Numbered from the stretch's first letter, positions 6,578-15,533 are shown. The stretch: DNA of 33,138 nucleotides from an uncultured Akkermansia sp. (GCA_947632055.1 CANRNS010000012.1:1-33138); one strand, 5' to 3'. The notes: a model not told the origin generated them from the sequence alone. Numbers and translations are program-made.

Positions 6578-9033
6578 TCCCTGGGTTGCAGAGTGAAGGT
6601 CCAGATCAGCTTGTTGTGCGTGAGCTTCACCTTGGTGAGACGCAGCACGATCACCGGCATGCGCTGCGTGTACTGCTGATACTGCTCTTTGTATGCCTCA
6701 CGCACCTGTTCATTCAGACGCTTCTGCAGCACGAGCAACATTTGCCGGGCATTTTCAGGCGCCGTTAAATGCCTGCGCAATTTGCCGTTTTCGCGACCAT
6801 TGAGCGGCACATATTGCGCACATTCACACAGCAGCTCGTTATGTGCGTAGCGCGCAAAGGGCTCATCACGGAACAACTTGAAGTACTGGTCGACGATATA
6901 CTCGCGGCGATTACTGTTCTCTTCCTCAGCGAGACGCTGCACGAGCTTGTAGAGTTGATGAAAGTCGGCGCGGCTCTTTTCACCACGCTGCCTGGCAGGT
7001 TCGGCAAAGAACTTGCGCAAGGAAAGGGCCACCTCCTTTCGGAAGTCAAATTGACGGGTTACAGTTACAACCCAGGCGAACTCCCCGCGCTTCTCTCCGT
7101 CTTCCGGCAAGGCAAGCGCACTGTACTCCTCGGAAGACGATTCAATGCGCACTTTATTCGGCACCTCAAAGTCCGGAAGCTGTAATTTGCCGTTGAATAT
7201 GACTTTCCTGTTCTGCTTGCTCAACACAGTCAAAACCGACAACTTGACGTGGCGGGCGTCATTTTCCGGCTTGTACCATTTGCTGGCATCAGGCAGGTCA
7301 AGCTTGTCTACAGGCGCCGGCGGCTCCCTGTATCCCGTTTCCTCAAGCCGCGCCCCCAGTTCCGGAAGAAGAATCGCATAACGCAGCTTTCTTTGCGCAT
7401 CGACGTAGGGAAGCTGCAGCGCCGCCGACTTATCTCGAACTATCACTTGCGCCAACTTTCCTTGCTTTTCCGTGACGTTCACCGGGGGAAGGTCCTGCGC
7501 GGGCTTTCCACCCCGCAGCAGGGTGACGCTCATACTGTGCTTGCCCTTGCCCGCACGTCGCAATTCCAGGGTTACTTTTCCGGGTTGCAACGTGATCACC
7601 CGGCGCTGGGGCTGTTGCCCGTTGAAGTCCTCATGCAGAATCAGCACACCGCTCTCCACCACACTTTTATCCTTCGGCAGCAAATCGGGCGGCAACGCTC
7701 CCCCCATGGCAACAATTTTGCGTGCGCCCATCCCCTCATCGGCCTCTGCCGAAGCATCGGCATCAGGCTCCTCCTGGTCCCCCTCCGCCTCATGCGGGAT
7801 CTCCTCGGGATCGGGCAGGGCGCTCGGTCCGGGTTGATCAGCGGGGAGCACGGTGGAAGATGAATCCGAGGGCGAACCGGAACTGGGTGACGGAGGAAGA
7901 GGCTCCACCGCCGCCCCTGACGCAGGAGCGGCATCTGTCTGCACGGGGGAGGAGGGCGTCGGCAACGGCACATCCGCAGGCTCTGCATGAGAAGGCGTCC
8001 GGTCCGCCGACGGCGATTCTCTTTTCTCCAACAGGTCCGGCAGCACGAATGCCGCCGCCAGCACAAACACACTCAGCCCTATGACCAGCCCAAGCTTCAT
8101 GTCCCACAACTTTCTCTGCCTCGACGGGTCCGGCTCCATAAAGGACAACATATCATCTTCCGTGTAGCGACTGAACAAGCCGGATGAAAACGGGGTCGGG
8201 GAAGCATCCGGCGGGGCGGCGGGGGTCGCCATGGAGACATTTCCCTGCTCAACCGGCTTGCTCGGCTCAACCGGACTTGCCGCGGCTGGCGTGCGCGGAC
8301 GCACCTCCAAGATGGACACATGAGCCTGCCGAGCCGCCGCGAGCAACTGATCGTTCTCCGCCGTACACACCACGCGACGGCAACTGCGCAACACCTGCAG
8401 GTTACCCGCATTGACGCAAAAACCCGCGCCCCAGCCACGCTGCCGACTCAGCTCATCGCTCTCGTGCAACAGCCGCAGCGCATCCCGCGAACGCGCACCA
8501 CTCGGCACACATACCAGGCAATGCTCATTATACGGCGCCTCCTGCAACAAACGAGCGCCTGAAACATCCCCTGTGAACACCTGCCAGGTGGCAAGGTTTT
8601 CTCCCGATGCACATCGTCCGGACAAGTGCGCCTCCGACTCATCCAGCAGGACGGGCTCCTTATTCCATTGCCTGACCCAAAATCCCTGCTGCTCCAGCAA
8701 GAGGAAAACGCCTGCCGGGGTGGCATGCTCATCCGCCTGCGCGATCTGTTCAACCTCCGTCCCTCGCAGGAGCAAGTAGTGGACTATTGTCTCGCCATTC
8801 GTTTCGCTCGCGCGCACGGATATCAGGACGTGGTACACCTCCTCTTCGACCTTCGCCAAATCATATAAAAACAGCGCATCATCTGTAACGAAAGGGCGAA
8901 GCAGATTTCCGCGGTCGATGAGCAGCGACACCATTCGCTCGGGCATCTGCCGCGTTCGCGCCACAATGCTTGGCGGCTGGCCCACTGCGTCCGCTATCTT
9001 TCCCCGAACGGTATAGATGAGCTGGTATGACAT
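6574..9033 (-). CDS. Large single-pass membrane protein with possible GAP1-N-like N-terminus
   Basis: 819 residues. The N-terminal 250 or so residues (SYQLIYT..., RQMPERMVSLL, VYHVLISVR) vaguely resemble the N-terminal domains of GTPase-associated proteins (GAP1-N type) found beside TRAFAC-like GTPases in bacterial conflict systems. I hold this loosely; it rests on pattern memory and on the adjacent GTPase gene. One membrane span lies at about 313-332 (LGLVIGLSVFVLAAAFVLP). It is followed by a long Pro/Ser/Glu/Asp-rich linker (about 336-430) and an outer domain of about 390 residues with beta-rich and helical parts. The start is 21 bases after the GTPase gene and the end overlaps the next ATG by 4 bases. 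Function unknown. Confidence 0.8.
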   Translation of the reverse strand: MSYQLIYTVRGKIADAVGQPPSIVARTRQMPERMVSLLIDRGNLLRPFVTDDALFLYDLAKVEEEVYHVLISVRASETNGETIVHYLLLRGTEVEQIAQADEHATPAGVFLLLEQQGFWVRQWNKEPVLLDESEAHLSGRCASGENLATWQVFTGDVSGARLLQEAPYNEHCLVCVPSGARSRDALRLLHESDELSRQRGWGAGFCVNAGNLQVLRSCRRVVCTAENDQLLAAARQAHVSILEVRPRTPAAASPVEPSKPVEQGNVSMATPAAPPDASPTPFSSGLFSRYTEDDMLSFMEPDPSRQRKLWDMKLGLVIGLSVFVLAAAFVLPDLLEKRESPSADRTPSHAEPADVPLPTPSSPVQTDAAPASGAAVEPLPPSPSSGSPSDSSSTVLPADQPGPSALPDPEEIPHEAEGDQEEPDADASAEADEGMGARKIVAMGGALPPDLLPKDKSVVESGVLILHEDFNGQQPQRRVITLQPGKVTLELRRAGKGKHSMSVTLLRGGKPAQDLPPVNVTEKQGKLAQVIVRDKSAALQLPYVDAQRKLRYAILLPELGARLEETGYREPPAPVDKLDLPDASKWYKPENDARHVKLSVLTVLSKQNRKVIFNGKLQLPDFEVPNKVRIESSSEEYSALALPEDGEKRGEFAWVVTVTRQFDFRKEVALSLRKFFAEPARQRGEKSRADFHQLYKLVQRLAEEENSNRREYIVDQYFKLFRDEPFARYAHNELLCECAQYVPLNGRENGKLRRHLTAPENARQMLLVLQKRLNEQVREAYKEQYQQYTQRMPVIVLRLTKVKLTHNKLIWTFTLQPRD

Positions 9034-9054
9034 AACCGGGCCACTGTTCAGAAA

Positions 9055-10815
9055 CTATTTTTTCCTCAGCAGGCTAGCATCCTTGCAATGCAGAGCCCAC
9101 AGCACGGGATCAATCACCCGATTGGGTCGCACCACGCCCCCGGCCGGCACTTGGAGAGTGTGACCATTCTCATCCGTCATATTTTCAGGATTCCCCCCAA
9201 AGGGACTGACCGCGAAGTAGCGTACGTTCGTCGAAATTGCCTCGGCATTCATGCAGATATTGGGCGATATGCTGAACAGCAACTCGCGCAGGCGCTTGGA
9301 ATTGGCATCCACAAACTTTGGCTGAAACTGCCCGCTGCGCACACTCGGCAGCAGCGGCTCCGAACCCAGCAGCTCCTGCCACGTATCACTCTTGCCGATC
9401 ATCACCGCCAGGGGCACACTCAACTTTTTCTCCGGGGGCAGATGCAGCGCCGAGCGCAGGCGCATTTCCATCTCGGAGAGCATGGCCGCCTGCCGCTCCT
9501 GGGTGTACGGAGCTGCAAGCTTCTTCGCGCCGACCATGCCTTTAATCACCTTGCGAAAGGCTATATCCATGGTCGGATCAAACAAGAACAGAATGGCCGA
9601 GGCGCTCTCCAAATGCCCCGTTGCGAGCTCGTGCGTGCTGTCCTGCGGATCAAAACTTGCGCCAGCGGTGTCGTAGACAACCATCGTGTAGTTTTTTTTC
9701 TCCTGACTGAGGCTGTAGACGAAAGGGCGCGGCGCGCTCACATAGCGCTCCTTCATCCACACCTCATGGTAGAGCGCTCCACCGGGCTGCGTGGGTTCCA
9801 AGTAGGACTCCCGCACGCCAGTTGCACTGAACAAGCGCGTCCGTATCGCGTTGAGCGGGGCATTCCCCATGGAATCAGCATCACGAAAGGCTATCCCAAA
9901 CTCCCGCGGCAAGGCATATTCCAGTTCATGCAGCATCGTAGCCAGATAATAGGTCTTGCCAGCAGAAAACTCGCCCACCAACGAAAAAATGAGCTGGCGC
10001 GTGCGTTCAAAAAATGGCGGCAACTTATGATGACACCACGGGCAGGCGTACTCCCGCACGCTCACCCCCATGGCATCCACCGGCACCCCCTGACGGTCCA
10101 CATTCACCGGCGAAAACCTCTGCGGCGCATCCTTGCCCAATATGTTGTCCCCCGTGAGCCGCGGGTGGGCGGACACCGCCAACGCGTGTGACAGCGGGAA
10201 TCTCTGCCAGCAGTTCGGACAGCATATCTCCTTATCTGACTCCGACTCCATCCACACCATCTGGGCAGGCGCACTCACCGGCGGGGCGCTCTTGGGGATT
10301 TCACCCCGTTCCTCCATCACGAAGCGCGCGACATCCAGCATGTCTCTCAATTCAAAAGCGCACGATGTCATGCCCTTGAAAAGCACCAGTGTTTTATCCA
10401 CCGCATCCGCCGGAATTTTCACCAAGTCGGGAAGTCTCATGGACTGACTCCAACGCCCCGTGGCTTTGTCATAGGCATACCACTCCTCCGGATCAAAGGC
10501 GCTAAAGTCCGGGAGCATGTTGTCATCCCCACTCCACACCACAAAACAACCGCCCGCCAACACCAGCAAATTCAGTGTGCCAGGCTGAACCTCCCCCTCG
10601 TGCTGCAAAAGCTGACCGTTCAGCGAATAGCTGCTAATCGTCGAATGGGGGAAAAAGCGGCACACCCCGCCTCGCATGGCAAAGGACCCGCCGGCTTGCG
10701 CCCTCATCATGCACCGAAAAACATTCTCCTCCCCGCGCCCTATTGTCATGAACGATGCATCGGCCATCCTCAACTTCTTGCTCAGGCAATCAAAGATGTA
10801 CAATTTGTTTCCCAT
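9055..10815 (-). CDS. FHA-like / zinc-ribbon / P-loop GTPase
   Basis: 586 residues from the ATG at 10815. An in-frame GTG at 10845 would add 10 residues but lies inside the predicted promoter. Residues 1-95 look like a degenerate FHA domain (TIGRG at 24-28, S-x-NG near 64-67). A split zinc ribbon follows: CCPNC at 198-202 and CPWC at 258-261. The P-loop is GEFSAGKT (281-288), switch-like DTAG is at 382-385, GKSD at 474-477 is the likely guanine-specificity motif, and SPFG at 537-540 may be G5-like. No membrane span is visible, so the protein is cytosolic. The domain order resembles the double-GTPase/TRAFAC-like proteins paired with GAP1-type partners. First gene of a five-gene operon whose next two products are membrane proteins with large outer domains. 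Confidence 0.8.
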   Translation of the reverse strand: MGNKLYIFDCLSKKLRMADASFMTIGRGEENVFRCMMRAQAGGSFAMRGGVCRFFPHSTISSYSLNGQLLQHEGEVQPGTLNLLVLAGGCFVVWSGDDNMLPDFSAFDPEEWYAYDKATGRWSQSMRLPDLVKIPADAVDKTLVLFKGMTSCAFELRDMLDVARFVMEERGEIPKSAPPVSAPAQMVWMESESDKEICCPNCWQRFPLSHALAVSAHPRLTGDNILGKDAPQRFSPVNVDRQGVPVDAMGVSVREYACPWCHHKLPPFFERTRQLIFSLVGEFSAGKTYYLATMLHELEYALPREFGIAFRDADSMGNAPLNAIRTRLFSATGVRESYLEPTQPGGALYHEVWMKERYVSAPRPFVYSLSQEKKNYTMVVYDTAGASFDPQDSTHELATGHLESASAILFLFDPTMDIAFRKVIKGMVGAKKLAAPYTQERQAAMLSEMEMRLRSALHLPPEKKLSVPLAVMIGKSDTWQELLGSEPLLPSVRSGQFQPKFVDANSKRLRELLFSISPNICMNAEAISTNVRYFAVSPFGGNPENMTDENGHTLQVPAGGVVRPNRVIDPVLWALHCKDASLLRKK

Positions 10816-10827
10816 ACGTTCGAAAAT

Positions 10828-10856
10828 GTTATACCATGACCGCACATATCCGTCAA
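10828..10856 (-). promoter_or_regulatory. Sigma70-type promoter of the GTPase operon
   Basis: On the minus strand TTGACG (10856-10851), a 17-bp spacer, then TATAAC (10833-10828). Transcription should begin near 10821, six or so bases before the ATG at 10815, leaving almost no leader. This argues against the upstream GTG start at 10845. Confidence 0.65.
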
Positions 10857-10900
10857 GTCGCTTCTGCTGCCCAAGGCAAACGCATCACATCCGGCCCAGG

Positions 10901-10932
10901 AAAAAGCGCCCCCAATAGATAGGCAAGGGCGC
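10901..10932 (-). terminator. Intrinsic terminator downstream of the lpt operon
   Basis: On the minus strand GCGCCC (10932-10927) pairs with GGGCGC (10911-10906) across a 15-base loop, followed by five T (10905-10901). It lies inside a block of about 90 bp (10877-10966) that is clearly similar to 15585-15671. Confidence 0.65.
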
Positions 10933-11199
10933 ATCAATCAACGCAATGCTTTGATTATTTGCGATTTGCTTTAACTCAACGCCGCCCCATCGGCGTCTCG
11001 CCCTGCGGACAACGCATGCGCGTTGTCTTAACTGCCTGACACCATCGACAGTTTTGTCTGTCGGAAACGCATGGGGAAAGGGTTGAACGAGACCGGAGAA
11101 ATTTTATTGGGACACGTGCGGGGCAAAGGCATGGGAGCGAGCATTTGCCATGGACGACAGACGAATGACGATATCGGACAAGGCTCCTCCCCTATGCAC

Positions 11200-11949
11200 T
11201 CACATTTTGAAATGCTCTCCGAGGTAGATTTTACGTGTTTTGGGATCGTTGGCAATTTCCTGGGCTTCGCCGTGTTTGATGACACGACCCTCAAAGAGAA
11301 TGTAGGCGCGATCCACAATGCCGAGGGTCTCGCGAACATTGTGATCCGTTATGAGAATGGAAAGCCCGTCTGTCTCGCGCAAAGACGCGACAATACGCTG
11401 AATATCCTGCACGGCGATGGGATCCACCCCGGCAAAGGGCTCATCGAGCATGAGCAACTTCGGATTGGAGGCAAGCGCCCGAGCAATGGTGAGACGTCGC
11501 TTCTCCCCACCGGAAAGCTGCAGAGCCTGGCTCTTGCGAAGGTGCGTGATACTGAAGCGATCCATGAGTTCCTCCGCCTTTTCCCGCTGCTGGTAACGGG
11601 TGAGATCAGCTCGAGTCTCAAGGATAGCCATGAGATTATCCTGCACATTGAGTTTGCGGAAAATGGATTCCTCTTGCGGGAGATAGCCCATGCCGAGGCG
11701 CGCGCGGAGGTGCATGGGCAAGTTGGTGACATCTTGTCCGCAGAAGTTTACCTTTCCTTCATCCGGGCGCACCAGACCCGCCACCATGTAGAACGAGGTC
11801 GTCTTGCCGGCGCCATTCGGTCCGAGAAGGCCAACGATTTCGCCGGCGCTTACCTCCATACTGACATGATTGACCACGCAGCGATCCTTATAAGTTTTGC
11901 AAAGCCCGTTAGCGATAAGTAGCGGAGTAGAAGTGTCTGGAATGCTCAT
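11200..11949 (-). CDS. lptB: LPS export ABC transporter ATP-binding protein LptB
   Basis: 249 residues, the usual LptB length. Walker A GPNGAGKT (43-50), Q-loop YLPQEESIF (Q92), signature LSGGE (145-149), Walker B LLMLDEP (165-171) followed by FAGVDP, and H-loop His203 in TDHNVRE. The PQEESIFRKL and DEPFAGVDP forms are characteristic of LptB rather than other ABC ATPases. It powers extraction of LPS from the inner membrane together with LptF/LptG, which are not in this window. Its ATG overlaps the stop of the OstA-like gene by 4 bases (11946-11949), implying translational coupling. It ends a kdsA-lptC-lptA-lptB operon and is followed by the terminator at 10901-10932. Confidence 0.95.
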   Translation of the reverse strand: MSIPDTSTPLLIANGLCKTYKDRCVVNHVSMEVSAGEIVGLLGPNGAGKTTSFYMVAGLVRPDEGKVNFCGQDVTNLPMHLRARLGMGYLPQEESIFRKLNVQDNLMAILETRADLTRYQQREKAEELMDRFSITHLRKSQALQLSGGEKRRLTIARALASNPKLLMLDEPFAGVDPIAVQDIQRIVASLRETDGLSILITDHNVRETLGIVDRAYILFEGRVIKHGEAQEIANDPKTRKIYLGEHFKM

Positions 11950-14213
11950 TGTTTCTCTTGTAAGTCGATTTGCTGGTGAATTCGATTGGCCGTCGTGGTC
12001 TGCCGTTGGCCATATATATGCACATTATTCTTGGGATCAATAGTGATACAGGCACCCGGACCAGAAGCGGTGTGAATGTTGTTGGCATCCATGAGTGAGA
12101 CTTGGCTGCCTCGCAAATAAATATTGCCGGTGGCATGGTCAAAATCCAATTGTTCTCCATCGGCGCGCATGAGCTTGCCCTTCGCATCTTTGCCGGCAAG
12201 TCTCACCCGCCCCCACGCCACCGCCTTCTGGAGCAGGTCGCGCGGGTTGTCGCCCGGTTTGCCGGGCAACATGCTCATCTGCATGAGTCCCTCGCACTGC
12301 ATGCTCAACTTCGCCGTACGCAAGCTGCCGCCGCGTTGGGTAATGGCGCTGCGCAAGCCGGTATAATTGTAATTCAGGTGCGGATATTTCGGCAGGCGCG
12401 GCCGCGTTGACGGCGCCTCAACCAATTCGGCCCGCGTGTGCGCCTTGGCCGTCATGATCCCATCCGGAGAGCGAAGGGTGGAGTTCGGTCCGATGATGAG
12501 CATGTGCTCAGCCCGCTGCAAACGCAACTCCTCGGAGCAGTCGATGGTGGTGGTACCCTTCTCTCCGGGCAGCGCCGCCTTTACTCGGTCGCCGATGGCA
12601 TGCAGATCGCCATTTTCCATGACTTGCAGCTCGGCCTTGCTGTTTTTCGGGCTCTGCGCCCAGAGAGTATAGTCGCCGTAGCGCAGGTGCGCCACCCTGC
12701 CGTCAGAGCCAACCAGATGCGCCGTACCATGCAGCAAATCAGCTTGCATGCTATCGCAATCCAAATCAACGGCCTTCTGATTTCCGTCAGGTTCCGCATG
12801 CATGAACACAGCCCCCTCAGCAGTCATGTACGAAACGCCCTGTTGGTGCGCGACGGTGATGTTGGGTGAGCCCGGTTTGCGCGGCGGCATGGGCGTATCC
12901 GCACGCTGCAAATAAAACTTGGCAGTCCCCGAGCAGCGGAACTCCGCCACGGCGTCCTTCGTCGCCAACCCCGCAGGAAATGTGACGCTGTTCTCCTCAG
13001 CAATGTATTGAATGGGACCACGCGTAGCGTATGTGCCCGCAATGGGGGCGGCATCGGGTCGGCTACCCGGCGCCGGGCGCTCATAGGTGCCGGAGACGGC
13101 GTCACCGGTGATCGTGGCGTCCCCATTCGGCAACAAGTTCACCTCCCCATCCGTTGTAAGACTTTGTCCCCCGTAATTGACCGAGCACAGCCCGCCGGCA
13201 ATGCGACACGCTCCCGTCGTGGCATCATAGTTGAATGTGTCCCCCGTCGCGCGTGCATCCAGGCGTCCCTGCTGCGCAGGCATCGTGCACAGGACATCGC
13301 CCTGCGCCTCAGCCCGTTCCACTCTGCCGAGCCGCATATTGGCAAATTGGGAGAAAGGTCCCTTGTCGGGATTCACCACGGGCTCACCGGGGGCAAATAC
13401 GAGACGCAGTTGTCGGCTGCTGCTGAGAGTTCCCTGAGTTGTCGTCAAGGTGGACGGGCCATAGACCGTGAGCGTCCGTGTAGCGGCCTCGTAAAACACG
13501 GGACCGTGCTGCGCCACAAGCCGCCGGTATTCGGTTCTCTGCATAAAAACGCCGACAATCTGCGTGCCGAGGAGGAGCACATTTCCCGAGCTGTCGGCAA
13601 AGGCCCACGCCGGCTCGCCATTCTGCTGCGCCTGCAATATCAGCGAATCATACTGCCTCACCATGGTGAGCGATGGCGCGGCGCGATGGCCCTCCAACAG
13701 GACTCGGTTGCCGGGCACATCGACGGCGGCATTGTGCGCGTTGACCTTCACAGCAATCTGCGAGTCCTCAGCCGTCCTCGCCTCATCGGTCGGATTGTCC
13801 TCAGGATTCACCCGAATCGTCGCAGAACTCCCCGAAGTCACAGCCTGGTGCGCCGCTCCCTTCTTCTCTTTTTCCGGCATTAGCACGTAGAGCCGGTGCG
13901 CCGCACGCAAGTGCACCCGCGCGTTGTTCAGTCGCACGTTGCCGATGTAAATCAGGCATGACTTCTCATTGTCAAAATACATGCCGGAATCAGCGACAAC
14001 GGCCGTCTCTCCCGCCTTGGCCGTAGGGAGCTCCGCCTGCGGGTCAAAGTCGGCATCCGGCAGGGCGCTCAATGCCGAGAGTTCTCGTTCGCTCTGATCA
14101 ACTTGGGCGTTAAACTCGCGCATTTCGCTCTGCCTCCCCGGCAAGCCCCCTTCCCCGGACTCGGCCGCACAGACCCCGGCAAGAAGAAGTACGATGGAGC
14201 AACGAACCTTCAT
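11946..14213 (-). CDS. Giant LptA/OstA-like periplasmic LPS-transport protein
   Basis: 755 residues with an N-terminal signal peptide (MKVRCSIVLLLAGVCAAES). Several beta-jellyroll OstA-type strand patterns are visible: ADSGMYFDNEKSCLIYIGNV near 73-92, DARATGDTFNYDATTGACRI in the middle, and ADGEQLDFDHATGNIYLRG near the C-terminus. LptA is normally about 185 residues, so this is about four times as long and probably has several OstA modules in series. It overlaps lptB by 4 bases and the lptC-like gene by 4 bases. The order matches lptC-lptA-lptB in other Gram-negatives. It could form part or all of the periplasmic LPS bridge. An LptD identity is unlikely because no outer-membrane barrel is seen at the C-terminus. 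Confidence 0.8.
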   Translation of the reverse strand: MKVRCSIVLLLAGVCAAESGEGGLPGRQSEMREFNAQVDQSERELSALSALPDADFDPQAELPTAKAGETAVVADSGMYFDNEKSCLIYIGNVRLNNARVHLRAAHRLYVLMPEKEKKGAAHQAVTSGSSATIRVNPEDNPTDEARTAEDSQIAVKVNAHNAAVDVPGNRVLLEGHRAAPSLTMVRQYDSLILQAQQNGEPAWAFADSSGNVLLLGTQIVGVFMQRTEYRRLVAQHGPVFYEAATRTLTVYGPSTLTTTQGTLSSSRQLRLVFAPGEPVVNPDKGPFSQFANMRLGRVERAEAQGDVLCTMPAQQGRLDARATGDTFNYDATTGACRIAGGLCSVNYGGQSLTTDGEVNLLPNGDATITGDAVSGTYERPAPGSRPDAAPIAGTYATRGPIQYIAEENSVTFPAGLATKDAVAEFRCSGTAKFYLQRADTPMPPRKPGSPNITVAHQQGVSYMTAEGAVFMHAEPDGNQKAVDLDCDSMQADLLHGTAHLVGSDGRVAHLRYGDYTLWAQSPKNSKAELQVMENGDLHAIGDRVKAALPGEKGTTTIDCSEELRLQRAEHMLIIGPNSTLRSPDGIMTAKAHTRAELVEAPSTRPRLPKYPHLNYNYTGLRSAITQRGGSLRTAKLSMQCEGLMQMSMLPGKPGDNPRDLLQKAVAWGRVRLAGKDAKGKLMRADGEQLDFDHATGNIYLRGSQVSLMDANNIHTASGPGACITIDPKNNVHIYGQRQTTTANRIHQQIDLQEKQ

Positions 14214-14671
14214 GGCGCAGCGTCAGAAAATATAAGCGTCCTTACCGGACCGGTGAGCACCCCTCGGCGCGTGGCGCTGTGAAATAGCAACCCTGTGGCC
14301 TGCACCTTGTAACGCGGGTTTTGCATCAGCACCGGATCCCTGCGCGCACTGAGCATCTGGGTGCGAAAATTGTAACGTGCACCGGGCATTCGCAAATGAG
14401 TCGTCTCTCCATTTTGGTGGTAGAGTATGGTATGAATTTTCTCCATACGGGCCTCATGGCGGGAGACAATTTCGAGAAAATCGGCCCTCAGGAGAGCCGT
14501 CACGCAATGATTCTCGTAGCGCGGCAGCGATATACCCCTCACCACACTTCCAGGCGGCAGCAGCTGCAGCGCAGGAAACTCCCCCTTGCCAGCAGTGTGT
14601 TCGGCCACCTGCCCATTTGCCACCGACAACAAGGCGCAGAGGAACAAAGCTACGAAAAATCGGTGTCCCAT
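14210..14671 (-). CDS. LptC-like periplasmic protein
   Basis: 153 residues from the ATG at 14671, chosen because a clean signal peptide begins there (MGHRFFVALFLCALLSVANG) and because a longer reading would run into kdsA. The C-terminal half carries OstA/LptC-like strands (THLRMPGARYNF, YKVQATGLLFHSATRRGVLTG). Sequence similarity to LptC is weak; the assignment leans on position between kdsA (10 bases upstream) and the lptA-like gene (4-base overlap). LptC normally has an uncleaved N-terminal anchor, and the hydrophobic segment here could act as one. No Shine-Dalgarno site is seen. Confidence 0.6.
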   Translation of the reverse strand: MGHRFFVALFLCALLSVANGQVAEHTAGKGEFPALQLLPPGSVVRGISLPRYENHCVTALLRADFLEIVSRHEARMEKIHTILYHQNGETTHLRMPGARYNFRTQMLSARRDPVLMQNPRYKVQATGLLFHSATRRGVLTGPVRTLIFSDAAP

Positions 14672-14681
14672 GGCGATCAAG

Positions 14682-15509
14682 TTATGCTTCCCGTTGCATC
14701 GCATCCCATGCCCCGCGCACCAGCTGCAGATGATGCAGCACGCGCTCGACATCTGAAAGGCGTATCTGATTCGGTCCGTCACTCAGCGCGTGGTCCGGGT
14801 CGCTGTGCACTTCCATGAACACACCGTCTATGCCGACGGCCATCGCCGCATTCGCCAACACGGGCGCGAGCTCACGATCTCCTCCGGTAGCCCCGCCCAA
14901 GCCGCCAGGCCGCTGGACGGAATGCGTGGCGTCAAACACAATGGGACAGCCATACTCGCGCATCCATCTCAACCCGCGCATATCCACGATCAAGTTATTG
15001 TAGCCGAAACTGGTACCTCGCTCGCAAAGCATAAACTTCTCGCAGCCGAAGGATGTCATCTTCTCGCATATGTTCCGGCAATCCCACGGAGCCAGAAACT
15101 GTCCTTTCTTCACATTGACCGGCCGTCCGCTCTTCGCGCAGGCTTCCAATAAATCGCTCTGGCGACACAGAAAGGCCGGCACCTGCAGCAAATCCACGTA
15201 TTGCGCCGCGTACTCCGCCTGCTCCTCGGTGTGCACATCCGTCACCACGGGGATCTGCAATTCTTTTCCAATTTGCGAAAGAATGCGACAGCCCTCCTCG
15301 AGCCCGGGACCACGGAAGCTTTTGACACTCGTGCGGTTTGCTTTGTCGTAGGACGACTTAAAGATAAACCCCACACCGACCCGCACACATATCTCCTTGA
15401 GACTGCGCGCCATTTGCCACGCAAAGTCTTCACTCTCCAATGAGCACGGTCCTAAGATGTAGAATGGCTTGTTCCCCCCTATTTCGATGTCTCGAATGTG
15501 AAATTTCAT
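14682..15509 (-). CDS. kdsA: 3-deoxy-D-manno-octulosonate 8-phosphate synthase
   Basis: 275 residues, the family's usual length. It condenses phosphoenolpyruvate with arabinose 5-phosphate to give Kdo-8-phosphate for LPS inner core. Motifs include LGPCSLES (19-26), KSSYDKANRTS, LQVPAFLCRQSDLL, VNVKKGQFLAPWD, FDATHSVQRPGG and EVHSDPDHALSDGPN. The Cys in GPC (Cys22) with the later His, Glu and Asp suggests the metal-dependent class rather than the Asn-type E. coli enzyme. The ATG at 15509 has a strong GGAAGG ribosome site and a perfectly spaced promoter just upstream. The in-frame ATG at 15605 would overlap that promoter and is rejected. First gene of the kdsA-lpt operon. Confidence 0.95.
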   Translation of the reverse strand: MKFHIRDIEIGGNKPFYILGPCSLESEDFAWQMARSLKEICVRVGVGFIFKSSYDKANRTSVKSFRGPGLEEGCRILSQIGKELQIPVVTDVHTEEQAEYAAQYVDLLQVPAFLCRQSDLLEACAKSGRPVNVKKGQFLAPWDCRNICEKMTSFGCEKFMLCERGTSFGYNNLIVDMRGLRWMREYGCPIVFDATHSVQRPGGLGGATGGDRELAPVLANAAMAVGIDGVFMEVHSDPDHALSDGPNQIRLSDVERVLHHLQLVRGAWDAMQREA

Positions 15510-15533
15510 GGGCTTCCTTCCGTCTATGGCGTC

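Larger units (their letters stand above)
10816..11199. other. Intergenic region between lptB and the GTPase operon
   Basis: 384 bp with no credible gene. It holds the GTPase promoter, the repeated terminator block, and two further perfect hairpins: GACAACGC-ATGC-GCGTTGTC at 11008-11027 and CGACAG/CTGTCG at 11046-11063. Neither hairpin has a T-run. The stretch 11064-11199 shows nothing I can name. Confidence 0.6.
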
